A stretch of 64,000 nucleotides of DNA from Bacteroidia bacterium (GTDB lineage Bacteria > Bacteroidota > Bacteroidia > J057), in assembly GCA_041391665.1 (NCBI GenBank), contig JAWKNO010000003.1:682001-746000 (forward strand), written 5' to 3'. The translations under genes and the position numbers were made by a program. The notes below the pieces were generated by a model, which saw only the letters and a list, made by a program, of their open reading frames with translations, did not search any database and was not told the DNA's origin. How positions within the stretch are numbered: the first letter of the stretch is position 1; every line of letters begins with the position of its first letter. Shown here in pieces: positions 1 to 9,718 of the stretch.

Positions 1-59
1 TTGTTCACCCTGTCATCTTTTACCGCCAACTGACAATATTTGTGTTTGAACGAATTAGA

Positions 60-1244
60 TCAAATCAACATCTCCAATATTTCCTGCGCGCCAAGCTCTG
101 TGTAACGGCTTTGTAATATTTCACTCACCCGCTGAATATATATGACATCCAGAAGTTCCGGGTTTCGGAGAGATTCTTTCAGGTAAAATGGCCGGGATAG
201 TAAAGGGCCGTTTGCTTTTTTATCACTGGGCTGGAAAGCACCGCCGGTAAAAAGCGTATTGATATACTTTTTAATGTCTGTTTTGGGAATTTTCCTGTCG
301 AGATTTTCGCTTACATATTCAAACATTTGATTCATCGACATGGACTTGTCCTCTTTCAGCGCTTTTAGCAAAACGCCCGAAAGCTCTATTCTTTTAGGTG
401 CGGCCTTCTGGTAGCGTAGTTTTTTATTCAGAAACTGTATGGCATTTTCGCGGGTGTTGACTTCCCGGGTAATTTCTTCCTCCGGTACTTCAGCAAAAAA
501 TACGAGTGGCAGGCTTTGATCTTCGGCCTCGATTTTTTCTACAAGATCTCCTATCAGAGACTCCACAAACTGCTTGAACGTGGAGAAACCCAGCTCCTTT
601 TCAGAGAATGAAGGATCCAGCCGCAGCAACTGCTGCTTGAGTTTGGACATGAGCATCGGCTCATCCTCGTTACGACTGCGGAGAAACCGCAACATCAGGT
701 CTCGGCCATACACCATATCCAGGTCATCGGAAAGCCCCGAAACCGGTGATTCCGCCTCCGGCTTGCCCAACAACTCTTCGAGCGATTTAAATTCATCGCT
801 GTTCCGCTTAACCAGTTTGCCGACACTGTGCTCAAATCCTACAATGATGACTTCTTTTCCTCTGGCACGCAACCGCTGAATCAGGGGAATAAAATCTGTG
901 TCGCCCGAACCGATCAAAATCGAATTGATGCGGGGAAACAACTCCATATACTCCATGACATCTACGGCCAGGCGTACATCCGAACCATTTTTCCCCTGAA
1001 GGTTGGTTTCCGGCAGGTGAATGAGTTCAAACCCCTGCTCCATCAGTGAATTCTGGTATTGGGAAAATATGTCTTTCGACCAGTCAGCATAGGCTTTTTT
1101 GATCAGCACTGCGCCTTTGGTCGTGGCATAATCCACCAGCGGTTCTATTAAAAATGGTTTCCGCTTTGAGGGGTAAACCGTCTCAGCAGATATCGCAAGA
1201 TTTTCAAAATCCAGGTAAATAGCTACATTTTGTCCTTCCATCAA
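60..1244 (-). CDS. NYN-domain protein with C-terminal OST-HTH/LOTUS-like region
   Basis: A 394-residue protein. Residues 1-150 look like a NYN (PIN-like) nuclease domain: an N-terminal YLDFEN strand, GSDVRLAVD around residues 88-95 and GSGDTDFIPL around 112-120 supply the clustered aspartates expected of this metal-dependent fold. Residues of about 175-260 resemble an OST-HTH/LOTUS RNA-binding winged helix, and about 285-370 is a second helical, winged-helix-like segment. NYN plus LOTUS is a known bacterial arrangement (LabA/DUF88-like) and suggests RNA binding and cleavage. The target is unknown. The gene stands alone, reading left, with 158 bp to the next gene. Family assignment is good; activity is inferred. 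Confidence 0.85.
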   Translation of the reverse strand: MMEGQNVAIYLDFENLAISAETVYPSKRKPFLIEPLVDYATTKGAVLIKKAYADWSKDIFSQYQNSLMEQGFELIHLPETNLQGKNGSDVRLAVDVMEYMELFPRINSILIGSGDTDFIPLIQRLRARGKEVIIVGFEHSVGKLVKRNSDEFKSLEELLGKPEAESPVSGLSDDLDMVYGRDLMLRFLRSRNEDEPMLMSKLKQQLLRLDPSFSEKELGFSTFKQFVESLIGDLVEKIEAEDQSLPLVFFAEVPEEEITREVNTRENAIQFLNKKLRYQKAAPKRIELSGVLLKALKEDKSMSMNQMFEYVSENLDRKIPKTDIKKYINTLFTGGAFQPSDKKANGPLLSRPFYLKESLRNPELLDVIYIQRVSEILQSRYTELGAQEILEMLI

Positions 1245-1402
1245 TCCTCACAAACAAATTGTTCTTAAACTAAAGTTCCACAACAGGAAGAAGAACAAGG
1301 GTCGAAATAACAGGTAATCTGAGGAATAACGATAGCGGTAGCAAAATTAGTGAAAATTTGCTTCAATTATTTTTAGCTTTTGCGATAAGGATTCAGGAAA
1401 TC

Positions 1403-2548
1403 TTACCTTACGGTTTGTGGGACCAGTTTTTTGACGGTTTCCACTACATAATCTATTTCCGCTTTTGTGTTTTGTACACCAAAAGAAAACCGCACGGAGT
1501 TGAGCAGGGTTTCTTTATCAGCGCCGATCTCGCGCAGTACGTGCGATCCCATCAGGGCACCGGAACTGCAGGCCGAACCACCCGAAGCAGAAATGCCGGC
1601 CAGGTCGAGATGAAAAAGCAGCATCGCATCTTCTTCCCCGCAGGGGAAAGTGGTATTCAGCACTGATGGCAAAGATCTTTGTGGATCTGTTTCGCCATTA
1701 AACCGCACACCGGGTATTTGTTCCTGCAATTGCGCTTTCATATAATTTTTCAACCCCAGAATATGCGCGGTCTTTTGGGCCATAGTCTGATTACAATGGT
1801 CAAACGCACAGGCTACCCCGGCAATAAAGGCTACATTTTCCGTTCCGGCACGCATATTTCTTTCCTGGCCACCACCATATATCAAAGCAGGAATTTTTAC
1901 CCCTTTCCTTACAAACATAAATCCGGCGCCTTTGGGGCCATAAAACTTATGTGCCGAAGCCGCAGCAAAATCTACCGGAATCTGACTGAAATCCAGGGCA
2001 ACATTGCCCATGGTCTGCACCGTATCAGAGTGGAATAAAGCTTTATGGCGGCGACATATTTCTCCTATGGCAGCAATATCGTGGAGTGTACCGATCTCAT
2101 TGTTGCCGTGCATCAGGCTTACCAGCGTCTGGGGCGTACGACCCAGCACTTCTTCCAGTTCAGCCAGATCGATATGCCCTTGGGCGTCAACGGAAAGCCA
2201 GGTGACGGAAACTTTGCCTTCCGCTTCCAGATGTTCGAGGGTATGCGTAACCGCATGGTGCTCGGTCCGGGCAGAAATGATATGTTGAATATGATGAGAT
2301 TTTACGGCCCCAACGATGGCGGTATTGTCAGATTCTGTACCGCCACTGGTAAAAAATATTTCGGAAGGAGATACCTTCAGATTGGTGGCTATGATTCTAC
2401 GGGCATCTTCAATGGCATTGCGAAGATGCCGTCCATGCGCATGTGTTGAAGACGGATTTCCCTGAAATTCAAGGAAGTATGGCTTCATGTGTTCAAATAC
2501 CTCCAGGGCCATAGGTGAAGACGCGGCATTGTCCAGATATACTTTCAT
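1403..2548 (-). CDS. Cysteine desulfurase (NifS/IscS family)
   Basis: PLP-dependent enzyme of 381 residues, the usual length, that removes sulfur from L-cysteine to feed iron-sulfur cluster assembly and tRNA thiolation. The PLP lysine lies in SAHKFYGPKG (K201), the cofactor-contacting region in FTSGGTESDN (67-76), and the persulfide cysteine in GGSACSSGALMGS near residue 325. The short flexible SACSSG loop fits the group I NifS/IscS class rather than SufS. No scaffold genes are adjacent, so I leave the symbol open. It is divergent from the permease at 2657. The spacer holds a TATATTTG sequence (complement of 2605-2612) that matches the Bacteroidota -7 element, although I see no clear -33 TTG. 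Confidence 0.93.
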   Translation of the reverse strand: MKVYLDNAASSPMALEVFEHMKPYFLEFQGNPSSTHAHGRHLRNAIEDARRIIATNLKVSPSEIFFTSGGTESDNTAIVGAVKSHHIQHIISARTEHHAVTHTLEHLEAEGKVSVTWLSVDAQGHIDLAELEEVLGRTPQTLVSLMHGNNEIGTLHDIAAIGEICRRHKALFHSDTVQTMGNVALDFSQIPVDFAAASAHKFYGPKGAGFMFVRKGVKIPALIYGGGQERNMRAGTENVAFIAGVACAFDHCNQTMAQKTAHILGLKNYMKAQLQEQIPGVRFNGETDPQRSLPSVLNTTFPCGEEDAMLLFHLDLAGISASGGSACSSGALMGSHVLREIGADKETLLNSVRFSFGVQNTKAEIDYVVETVKKLVPQTVR

Positions 2549-2656
2549 AGGGAAAAACAGTTAAATTCAGCAGTTGAGTCTGGCCTGTGCGAAAAACGAA
2601 TTTTCAAATATATAAAAGGTTTTGCTATTTTTTCCGGAATTAACCAATCCTGATTT

Positions 2657-3988
2657 ATGGAAATTCCAGAAAATGAATCCGCCGGATTAAAGCGAACCCT
2701 TGGTCCGGTCATGTTGTGGGGACTGGGGGTAGGGTATGTAATCTCCGGTATGTACTTCGGGTGGAACCTCGGTTTGCCGGAAGGCGGCACGGGCGGACTG
2801 GCGGTTGCCACGCTGTTTATCACCCTGATGTATCTGACTTTTACCTTTAGTTATACGGAGTTGGCCTGCGCGATCCCTAAAGCAGGGGGAGCTTTTGACT
2901 ATGCCACCCGGGCTTTGGGACCCAAATGGGGATTTGTAGGGGGAATGGCGCAAAATATTGAATTTATTTTTGCCCCACCAGCCATTGCATTTGCCATTGG
3001 CGCGTACCTGAATCTCCTCCTGCCCTGGCTGCCGATATTGGCGATTGCAATTTTTGCCTATCTCATTTTTACGGGGCTGAATATATATGGCGTAGCCGCC
3101 GCTGCCGGCTTTGAGCTGTTGGTAACGGTGGTTGCCGTATTAGGATTGTTGCTTTTTGCGGGTGGCACACTGCCACATTTTGAGTGGAAAAATCTTCAGC
3201 AGAATGCCTTCCCACACGGTGTCGGAGGCATATTCGCAGCCATTCCCTTTGCGATCTGGTTTTACCTTGCGATAGAAGGCGTAGCGAATGTCGCTGAAGA
3301 GACCATCAACCCCCAGCGGAATGTGCTGGTAGGATTTGGTTCGGCGATCCTTACCTTGGTGGTACTGTGCGGGCTTACCTTTGCCGCTTCTGTAGGTGCA
3401 GGCGGTTGGGAAAGTGTCGTGTATCAGCCGGGGAGTACGGAGCCATTGGATTCGCCCCTCCCGCTGGCCATGGCCAGGGTCATGGGAGATCATCACTGGC
3501 TTACGTCAGGCGTGGCATTTATCGGGCTGTTTGGCCTGGTCGCCTCATTCCACGGTATTATCCTCGCAGCCGGGAGAGCCACCTTCGAATTTGGCAGAAT
3601 GGGCTATGGCCCCAAAGCATTGGGAAAAACCCTTCCACAAAGGCAAACTCCCGCCAATGCGCTCATATTTAATATGATCATCGGGATCATTGCCCTGCTG
3701 ACTGGCAAAACCGCGGAAATCATTACGATCGCGTGTTTTGGTGCCCTGTGTCTCTATATGATTTCGATGGTGTCGCTGTTTGTGCTCAGAAAACGCGAAC
3801 CAGAACTGCCGCGCCCGTTTCGTGTGCCCCTGTATCCGTGGTTTCCGGCAATTGCGCTGGCGATCTCAACTGTAGCGTTGATCGCCATTACGATCTACAA
3901 CCCCGTACTGGCAGCGATTTTTTTCGGATTTATGGCCGGGACTTATTGGTTGAATGGAATCATTTCGAAAAACCGGGTATCAGAGTAG
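2657..3988 (+). CDS. APC-family amino acid permease, ethanolamine permease-like
   Basis: Inner-membrane transporter of 443 residues with about 12 hydrophobic segments. The first helix carries GVGYVISGMYFGWNLGLPEG, the unwound substrate-binding region of the amino acid-polyamine-organocation superfamily, and PKAGGAFDYATRALGP follows near residue 75. These stretches are closest to what I remember of ethanolamine permeases (EutP/Eat group), but no eut genes are nearby, so an amino acid or another amine is possible. The gene is monocistronic and divergent from the cysteine desulfurase. The superfamily is certain; the substrate is tentative. Confidence 0.85.
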   Translation: MEIPENESAGLKRTLGPVMLWGLGVGYVISGMYFGWNLGLPEGGTGGLAVATLFITLMYLTFTFSYTELACAIPKAGGAFDYATRALGPKWGFVGGMAQNIEFIFAPPAIAFAIGAYLNLLLPWLPILAIAIFAYLIFTGLNIYGVAAAAGFELLVTVVAVLGLLLFAGGTLPHFEWKNLQQNAFPHGVGGIFAAIPFAIWFYLAIEGVANVAEETINPQRNVLVGFGSAILTLVVLCGLTFAASVGAGGWESVVYQPGSTEPLDSPLPLAMARVMGDHHWLTSGVAFIGLFGLVASFHGIILAAGRATFEFGRMGYGPKALGKTLPQRQTPANALIFNMIIGIIALLTGKTAEIITIACFGALCLYMISMVSLFVLRKREPELPRPFRVPLYPWFPAIALAISTVALIAITIYNPVLAAIFFGFMAGTYWLNGIISKNRVSE

Positions 3989-4178
3989 GATATATTTTAC
4001 AGATTGCGCAACCCAATTCCCAAATTAACAGGTCATTTCTCAAATTGAGAAAAAAAAGAAAATAGGCCAAAAATTAAATACTTGATTTTCAGCCACTTAC
4101 TGCTCTGTGCCAAAATGGAATGTGCTTTGCCATTTACCATTCAACAAACAAGCACAGAAATTTTTAACACAGAGCATT

Positions 4179-5081
4179 ATGAATATCTCCTCAAAAAAAT
4201 ATCTGATCATTTTAGTCTTGCTTGCTTCCGTTTTGTTTAGCTGTAACAAAGCTAAGATCGCAGAACTTGAGCTACAAAATGCACAACTCTCAGAGCAGAC
4301 ACAACAGAAAGACTCTCTTTTGAATGACTTCGTGTCTTCATTTGAATCATTCCAGGCAAATCTGGATCTGATCAAAGAGCGTGAAGCTTTGGTCAATATG
4401 AGCAATGAAAACCCAGAGATGCGGAAAGAATCTAAAGATCAGATTCTGGAAGATATCCAAACGATCAATGAATTGCTGGCACAAAACGAAGCGATCATCA
4501 ATGACCTGAATCAAAAACTTCAGGCCTCAGAAGGAAAAACCGATGAGTTTCGCAAAATGGTCAACCAGTTGAAAAAACAATTGGCTACCAAAGATGAAGA
4601 AGTCGCTTCCTTAAAAAACAATCTGGCTGACCTCAACTTCTCTATCGAAACGCTCAACCGCAGAGTTGATACCTTAAAAGATGCAGCCGACAATCTGACT
4701 CAGCAAAATGAGCAGCAAAGTACCCTGCTCGCCGACCAGGAGCAGACATTGGATGCGCAGACTCAAAAACTCAACGAACAAACCACCAAACTCAACACTG
4801 CCTATTATATCGCCGGTTCGACCAAAGAACTGAAAGATCGCAAAGTATTAGACAGCAAAACCAAACTGTCTGGCAACCTGAGCGAGTCAGCTTTCACCTC
4901 GATCGACATCACAAAGATCAGCAGCATACCGGTTGACGCCAAAAAAGCAGAACTGTTGACAAGTCATCCTTCAGACTCATATGTCTTCAATCAGGAAGAT
5001 AAAAAAATAACCAGCCTCGAGATCACGAATCCGGCTAAGTTCTGGAAAACCTCGAAGTTCCTCGTGCTGGTAACGGATTAA
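4179..5081 (+). CDS. Coiled-coil lipoprotein of unknown function
   Basis: The start is placed at 4179 because the next 25 residues form a lipoprotein signal: a positive N-terminus (MNISSKK), a hydrophobic core and a LFSC lipobox. An in-frame ATG at 4107 would bury that signal. The mature protein (about 280 residues) begins with an uninterrupted Glu/Gln/Leu/Lys coiled coil over roughly residues 25-210, including an evident leucine/asparagine heptad pattern (LKNNLADLNFSIETLNRRVD), followed by a small globular end. It is probably anchored in the outer membrane or periplasmic face. I recognise no enzyme motif. A strong terminator at 5178-5212 follows. Confidence 0.75.
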   Translation: MNISSKKYLIILVLLASVLFSCNKAKIAELELQNAQLSEQTQQKDSLLNDFVSSFESFQANLDLIKEREALVNMSNENPEMRKESKDQILEDIQTINELLAQNEAIINDLNQKLQASEGKTDEFRKMVNQLKKQLATKDEEVASLKNNLADLNFSIETLNRRVDTLKDAADNLTQQNEQQSTLLADQEQTLDAQTQKLNEQTTKLNTAYYIAGSTKELKDRKVLDSKTKLSGNLSESAFTSIDITKISSIPVDAKKAELLTSHPSDSYVFNQEDKKITSLEITNPAKFWKTSKFLVLVTD

Positions 5082-5094
5082 ATGGGGGAATCAA

Positions 5095-5126
5095 GGGGGT
5101 CGGAAACACGCAAGGGCCCGGCCCCC
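5095..5126 (+). terminator. GC-rich stem-loop after the lipoprotein gene
   Basis: GGGGGTCGG pairs with CCGGCCCCC (nine pairs with one G-U) just after the lipoprotein stop codon. There is no clean T-run directly behind it, so it may stabilise the 3' end rather than terminate alone; the better terminator is 50 bp further on. Confidence 0.4.
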
Positions 5127-5177
5127 AATTCTTTAAGAAAACAAAAAGTATCAAGAAGTATCGTATTTGCCTTAATG

Positions 5178-5212
5178 GGGACCCGGTTTAATAGCCAGGT
5201 CTCTTTTTTTAT
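5178..5212 (+). terminator. Rho-independent terminator
   Basis: The stem GGGACCCGG with CCAGGTCTC (one G-U, one mismatch) and a short AT loop is followed directly by a run of seven T. It separates the coiled-coil lipoprotein gene from the toxin-antitoxin pair that starts at 5348. Confidence 0.65.
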
Positions 5213-5347
5213 TTTACGGTTGAAACTACTCGTTGGCCTAATTGGTCTTGTCTCAGATGATCGTATTGTTTTTCCGATTGAGATTTGGTAGCTTTCTCCC
5301 ATAAATCGGCATTATTTTTTTAACTGTAAAAAGAGTATTTATAAGTT

Positions 5348-5572
5348 ATGCTTACGGTACATCCACAATACATCACCGACAATAAAGGCAAAAAAATCTC
5401 CGTCATCCTGCCGATGAAGGAGTTTCGGATATTAATTGAAAAGTTGGAAGAATTGGCGGATATCCGGCTTTATGACGAGGCCAAGTCGAAAAATGAATCC
5501 TCACTGCCCATTGATGAGGCATTTAAGTTAATCGAAGCCAAACGCAACCGAAAAACGAAAAATAAATCTTAA
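5348..5572 (+). CDS. Antitoxin of a RelE/ParE-type toxin-antitoxin pair
   Basis: Small acidic/basic protein of 74 residues that begins MLTVHPQYITD and is mostly helical. Its layout, a short N-terminal beta stretch (KKISVILPMKEF), a central helix rich in Glu and a lysine-rich tail, resembles Phd/YefM-like antitoxins of Bacteroidota. The stop codon overlaps the start of the next gene (TAATG at 5569-5573), as is normal in toxin-antitoxin operons where the two are translated together. It probably neutralises the 5572 product and represses the operon. The assignment rests mainly on the partner. Confidence 0.75.
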   Translation: MLTVHPQYITDNKGKKISVILPMKEFRILIEKLEELADIRLYDEAKSKNESSLPIDEAFKLIEAKRNRKTKNKS

Positions 5573-5826
5573 TGGCTTATCAGATTACCTTAAGGAAAGG
5601 TGCTATTAAATCTCTGAAAAAAATTAGTGAGCCCTACTATTCCTCTATCAAAGAAGCTATTTACCGCCTCGCCGAAAATCCCCGCCCACAAGGATGCAAA
5701 AAACTTAAAGGCAGAGATGGATATCGTATTCGTGTAGCGGATTACCGTATTATTTATGATATTTTTGATGATATACTCCAAGTAAATGTTATTGACCTGG
5801 GGCATCGAAAAGACATCTATGAGTAA
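5572..5826 (+). CDS. RelE/ParE-family toxin
   Basis: An 84-residue protein with the typical features of the family: KSLKKI in the first helix, LAENPRPQGCKKLKGRDGYRIR, then the DYRIIYDI strand and a final GHRKDIYE. The region LKG-GYRIRV-YRIIYDI and the closing histidine-arginine pair are those seen in RelE/ParE toxins, which either cut mRNA on the ribosome or poison gyrase; sequence alone does not decide which. It overlaps the antitoxin stop by one base. Both sit as a compact two-gene unit behind a terminator. Confidence 0.88.
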   Translation: MAYQITLRKGAIKSLKKISEPYYSSIKEAIYRLAENPRPQGCKKLKGRDGYRIRVADYRIIYDIFDDILQVNVIDLGHRKDIYE

Positions 5827-6022
5827 AATTTCCGCCTGCAAAGTACGCCAATAACCCCCAAGGATATTCCGTAAATCTGTCTCCTCCCCAAATATTCCCC
5901 TAAACCCGTAATATCTTCTGCATGAATGGGTGGGAAAAAGCTCCGGAAGTTTGTTACTTTACAGCTCAAATTTCAACCGGTTTAGAAAATATTCAGCTTT
6001 AGCAATTAACACCCCGATCATT

Positions 6023-8080
6023 ATGTCCGATTTTACGACCTTTTCGGCAAACAGCTCTATTGCAGATAAAGCCGCGGATAATATCCGCATTCTCTCCGCC
6101 GCCATGGTGGAAAAAGCCAAATCCGGCCACCCCGGCGGCGCTATGGGAGGTGCTGATTTTGTAAATATTCTGTTTACAGAATTCCTCCAGTACGATCCTT
6201 CCGATATGACCTGGCCTCACAGGGACCGCTTTTTTATGGACCCCGGCCATATGTCTGCCATGCTCTATTCCCTTCAGACGCTGATAGGGAACATTTCTCT
6301 TGAAGATCTTAAAAACTTCCGCCAGTGGGGCAGCCCTACTCCCGGCCACCCGGAGATTGACGTCAAACGCGGAATTGAAAATACCTCCGGGCCGCTCGGG
6401 CAGGGGCATACTTTTGGGATTGGGGCAGCGATTGCCGAACGATTCCTCGCCAGCCGCTTTGGCGAATGGATGGCACACAAAACGTATATCTACATCTCCG
6501 ACGGAGGCATTCAGGAAGAAGTTTCCCAGGGCGCAGGCCGTACCGCGGGTTTTCTAGGACTCGGCAACGTCATCATGTTTTACGATGCCAATGATATTCA
6601 GCTTTCTTCTGTCGTGTCTGATGTAATGAATGAAGACACTGCGAAGAAATATGAAGCCTGGGGCTGGCATGTTCAGACCATCGAGGGCAATAATCAGGAT
6701 CAGATTCGCGCAGCATTGAAAGCAGCCATTGCTGAAACCGACCGCCCTTCGCTGATCATCGGCAAAACCATCATGGGCAAAGGCGCCGTTACCGCTGACG
6801 GACATAGTTTTGAGCGGGAAGTCGAAACCCACGGACAGCCCCTGAGCAAAGCCGGCGCTTCCTTCGAAAATACAATCAAAAATCTCGGCGGCGATCCGGC
6901 AGATCCGTTTCAGATTTTCCCCGAAGTAGCGGCCTATTATGCCAAAGTGAATGAACACAACAAACAAAACGCAGCAATCAGAAAAGGCGTTCAGGCAAAA
7001 TGGGAAGCTGAAAATCCTGCGCTTGCAGAGAAACTCAACTTTTTCCTCTCCGGAAAAGTTCCCGCCATTGACTACAGCAAAATCGAACAAAAACCCAATT
7101 CTGCCAGCAGAAATGCTTCCGGTGCCGTTCTTAGCTATTTTGCCGATCATATAGAAAATATGGTCGTAGCATCTGCCGACCTTTCCAATAGCGACAAAAC
7201 CGATTCTTTCCTCAAAAAGACACATCCCTTTACCAAAGGAGACTTTTCGGGGCAATTTTTACAGGCGGGTGTATCCGAACTTACGATGGCGGCCCTCTCT
7301 ACCGGCATGGCCCTTCACGGCGGAATCATCCCGGTTTGTGCGACATTTTTTGTCTTCTCCGACTTTATGAAACCCACGATGCGCCTTGCCGCCCTGATGC
7401 AGCAGCCCGTGAAGTTTCTCTGGACACACGACGCTTTCCGCGTGGGAGAAGATGGCCCGACTCACCAGCCGATCGAACAGGAAGCGCAGGTGCGTTTGCT
7501 CGAACAACTCAAAAACCATTCGGGAAAAAGCAGCTTCCTTGTATTAAGACCTGCCGACGGTCATGAAACCACCGTAGCCTGGAAAATGGCTATGGAAAAT
7601 ACCGATACTCCTACGGGCCTGATTTTCTCCCGGCAGAATATCAAAGATCTGCCTTCCAAATCGGGCAACCGCTACCTCGATGCCCAGGAAGCTGAAAAAG
7701 GTGCATATATCGTGCAGGAAGACGGCGGAACCCCCGACATTATCTTCGTAGCCAATGGCTCCGAAGTAGCGACCCTCGTCGAAGGTGCAGAAAAACTCCG
7801 CAAGGAAAAAGGATTGAAAATAAGAATCGTCTCCGCCATTTCTGAAGGGTTGTTCCGCGCGCAGTCTGCCGAATATCAGAAACAGATCATTCCCGACGGA
7901 ATCCCCGTATTGGGCATGACCGCTGGCTTGCCCGCAACACTTCAGGGGCTTGTTGGCCCATACGGCAAAGTGATCGGTTTGGACCATTTTGGTTATTCAG
8001 CGCCTTATGAAGTGCTGGACGAAAAATTTGGCTACACCGCCGAAAACGTATTTAATCAGGCAATGGAGATGCTAAATTAG
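6023..8080 (+). CDS. tkt: Transketolase
   Basis: Thiamine-diphosphate enzyme of the non-oxidative pentose phosphate pathway, moving two-carbon units between ketoses and aldoses. The start at 6023 gives MSDFTTFSANSS and 685 residues, the normal length; the longer frame from 5930 adds a 31-residue extension of no conserved kind. SGHPGGAMGGADF (early), SGPLGQGHTFGIGAA and the ThDP/Mg region GDGG-like ISDGGIQEE are present in the N-terminal domain, and the pyrimidine domain has TGMALHGGIIP and WTHDAFRVGEDGPTHQPIEQ. Xylulokinase follows 134 bp later, so the two may serve xylulose use: the kinase makes xylulose 5-phosphate, a transketolase donor. Confidence 0.95.
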   Translation: MSDFTTFSANSSIADKAADNIRILSAAMVEKAKSGHPGGAMGGADFVNILFTEFLQYDPSDMTWPHRDRFFMDPGHMSAMLYSLQTLIGNISLEDLKNFRQWGSPTPGHPEIDVKRGIENTSGPLGQGHTFGIGAAIAERFLASRFGEWMAHKTYIYISDGGIQEEVSQGAGRTAGFLGLGNVIMFYDANDIQLSSVVSDVMNEDTAKKYEAWGWHVQTIEGNNQDQIRAALKAAIAETDRPSLIIGKTIMGKGAVTADGHSFEREVETHGQPLSKAGASFENTIKNLGGDPADPFQIFPEVAAYYAKVNEHNKQNAAIRKGVQAKWEAENPALAEKLNFFLSGKVPAIDYSKIEQKPNSASRNASGAVLSYFADHIENMVVASADLSNSDKTDSFLKKTHPFTKGDFSGQFLQAGVSELTMAALSTGMALHGGIIPVCATFFVFSDFMKPTMRLAALMQQPVKFLWTHDAFRVGEDGPTHQPIEQEAQVRLLEQLKNHSGKSSFLVLRPADGHETTVAWKMAMENTDTPTGLIFSRQNIKDLPSKSGNRYLDAQEAEKGAYIVQEDGGTPDIIFVANGSEVATLVEGAEKLRKEKGLKIRIVSAISEGLFRAQSAEYQKQIIPDGIPVLGMTAGLPATLQGLVGPYGKVIGLDHFGYSAPYEVLDEKFGYTAENVFNQAMEMLN

Positions 8081-8144
8081 AGGAAGTCAGAACTGATATC
8101 CTGATTAAATTACAAATCAAATATCTGTAGTTCACACCTTATTC

Positions 8145-8179
8145 CGCCAGTCCCCCTTCAAAGGGGGACGACACGGCGG
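8145..8179. repeat. Nested palindromic repeat between transketolase and xylulokinase genes
   Basis: An inner perfect inverted repeat (GTCCCCCTT at 8150, AAGGGGGAC to 8169, loop CA) sits inside an outer CCGCC/GGCGG pair. Such CCCCC/GGGGG palindromes are scattered intergenic repeats in many Bacteroidota. It could form a strong RNA hairpin between the two genes and may weaken read-through, though it has no T-run. Confidence 0.6.
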
Positions 8180-8214
8180 AAAGGGGGTTCACAGGAAGTC
8201 AAAAGTCATTTTCT

Positions 8215-9699
8215 ATGCTACTACTAGGTTTTGATATCGGCAGTTCATCGGTAAAGGGCGCAATCATTGATGGCGCTACGGGAAAATGTATCGCTTCGGC
8301 GCAATACCCCCGGCAGGAGCTTCCGATTTCTGCGCCACATCCCGGATGGGCCGAACAATCGCCCGATACGTGGTGGAACTGCATCAAAGAAGTTTCCCGG
8401 GAATTGTTTACTGCGGGCAAGGCCGAAGCGGCAGCCGTAGGCGCCATCGGTATTTCCTACCAGATGCACGGGCTGGTGGCGGTGGATCAGTCATTTACCC
8501 CGCTTCGCCCTTCCATTATCTGGTGCGACAGCCGCGCCGTAGAAACCGGCAACCAGGCGTTTAAAGAAATCGGCGCAGAATTGTGTCTGAGCTGTATGCT
8601 CAATTCGCCCGGCAATTTTACCGCATCCAAACTCAAATGGGTACAGGAAAATGAACCGGCTATTTATGAAAAAATCCACCGCATCATGCTGCCGGGCGAC
8701 TATATCGCCATGAAACTTACCGGCGAAATTACCACCACCGTTTCTGGGCTGTCAGAAGGCATATTCTGGGATTTTCAGCAAAATCAACTCGCCCAACCGG
8801 TGATGGATCATTACGGATTTTCGCAGTCGCTGATCCCCGGCCTCGTTCCAACATTTGGTCCGCAGGGCACTTTGCGGGCTTCGGTTGCCGCCGAGCTGGG
8901 ACTTCCCGCAGGCATTCCCGTTACCTATCGTGCCGGAGACCAGCCCAATAATGCATTCTCCCTGAATGTACTGGAACCCGGCGACATTGCCGCAACAGCC
9001 GGAACTTCAGGCGTAGTCTATGGCGTCAGTGGTACCGTAAAATACGATCCGTTCTCCCGGGTCAATTCATTCGCCCACGTCAACCACACTGCAGAAAAAA
9101 CCCGTCTTGGCGTATTGCTTTGTGTGAATGGAACGGGTATTCTCAACAGCTGGCTCAAACGCAATCTCCATACCGAATGGGACTATCAGGAAATGAACCA
9201 GATGGCAGCAGAAGTGGCTATTGGCTCGGAAGGACTCGTGATATTGCCCTTTGGAAACGGCGCAGAACGCGTGCTGGAAAACAGAAACCCGGGGTGTCAG
9301 ATTTCCGGAATTGACTTTAACCGCCACAGCAGAGGGCATTTGCTGAGAGCTGCGCAGGAAGGAATTGTCTGCTCGTTTGTCTATGGGATGGAAATCATGA
9401 AAGACATGGGCATTGCGCCCAAAGTGATCAGGGCCGGCCGGGCGAATATGTTTCTCAGCGAAATATTCAGAGATACACTGGCAGGACTTACCGGCGTGCC
9501 GATCGAACTTTACGACACCGATGGTGCCCAGGGTGCAGCAAGAGCAGCCGGACTTGGCGCCGGATATTATGCAGGGCGTGAAGAGACATTTGCCGGACTG
9601 ACCAAACTCTCTGAAATCCACCCCAATACCGCGCATTCGCAGCAATTGCAAGATTTATATTCTCGATGGAAGGGCGTATTATCAGGTATTCTTTCTTAA
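8215..9699 (+). CDS. xylB: Xylulokinase (FGGY carbohydrate kinase)
   Basis: Sugar kinase of 494 residues that phosphorylates D-xylulose with ATP. The N-terminal phosphate motif LLGFDIGSSSVKG, HPGWAEQSPDTWW, the substrate loop GISYQMHGLVAVD and IIWCDSRA fit xylulokinases, as does MLPGDYIAMKLTGE. The ATP domain carries GTSGVVYG and, near the end, GAQGAARAAGLGAG, the FGGY C-terminal signature region. It follows transketolase, consistent with a pentose-use pair, but no xylose isomerase is in the window, so another ketopentose remains possible. The next gene begins 20 bp downstream. Confidence 0.9.
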   Translation: MLLLGFDIGSSSVKGAIIDGATGKCIASAQYPRQELPISAPHPGWAEQSPDTWWNCIKEVSRELFTAGKAEAAAVGAIGISYQMHGLVAVDQSFTPLRPSIIWCDSRAVETGNQAFKEIGAELCLSCMLNSPGNFTASKLKWVQENEPAIYEKIHRIMLPGDYIAMKLTGEITTTVSGLSEGIFWDFQQNQLAQPVMDHYGFSQSLIPGLVPTFGPQGTLRASVAAELGLPAGIPVTYRAGDQPNNAFSLNVLEPGDIAATAGTSGVVYGVSGTVKYDPFSRVNSFAHVNHTAEKTRLGVLLCVNGTGILNSWLKRNLHTEWDYQEMNQMAAEVAIGSEGLVILPFGNGAERVLENRNPGCQISGIDFNRHSRGHLLRAAQEGIVCSFVYGMEIMKDMGIAPKVIRAGRANMFLSEIFRDTLAGLTGVPIELYDTDGAQGAARAAGLGAGYYAGREETFAGLTKLSEIHPNTAHSQQLQDLYSRWKGVLSGILS

Positions 9700-9718
9700 A
9701 TTGGAGAAAAGTTTATCT

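Noticed and set aside
5082..5291. 69-residue open frame after the coiled-coil lipoprotein gene
   Set aside because: It spans a GC-rich stem-loop and a rho-independent terminator and has no recognisable protein features; the region is a 3' end.
5930..6022. N-terminal extension of transketolase
   Set aside because: The extra 31 residues are unlike the family; MSDFTTF at 6023 gives the expected length.
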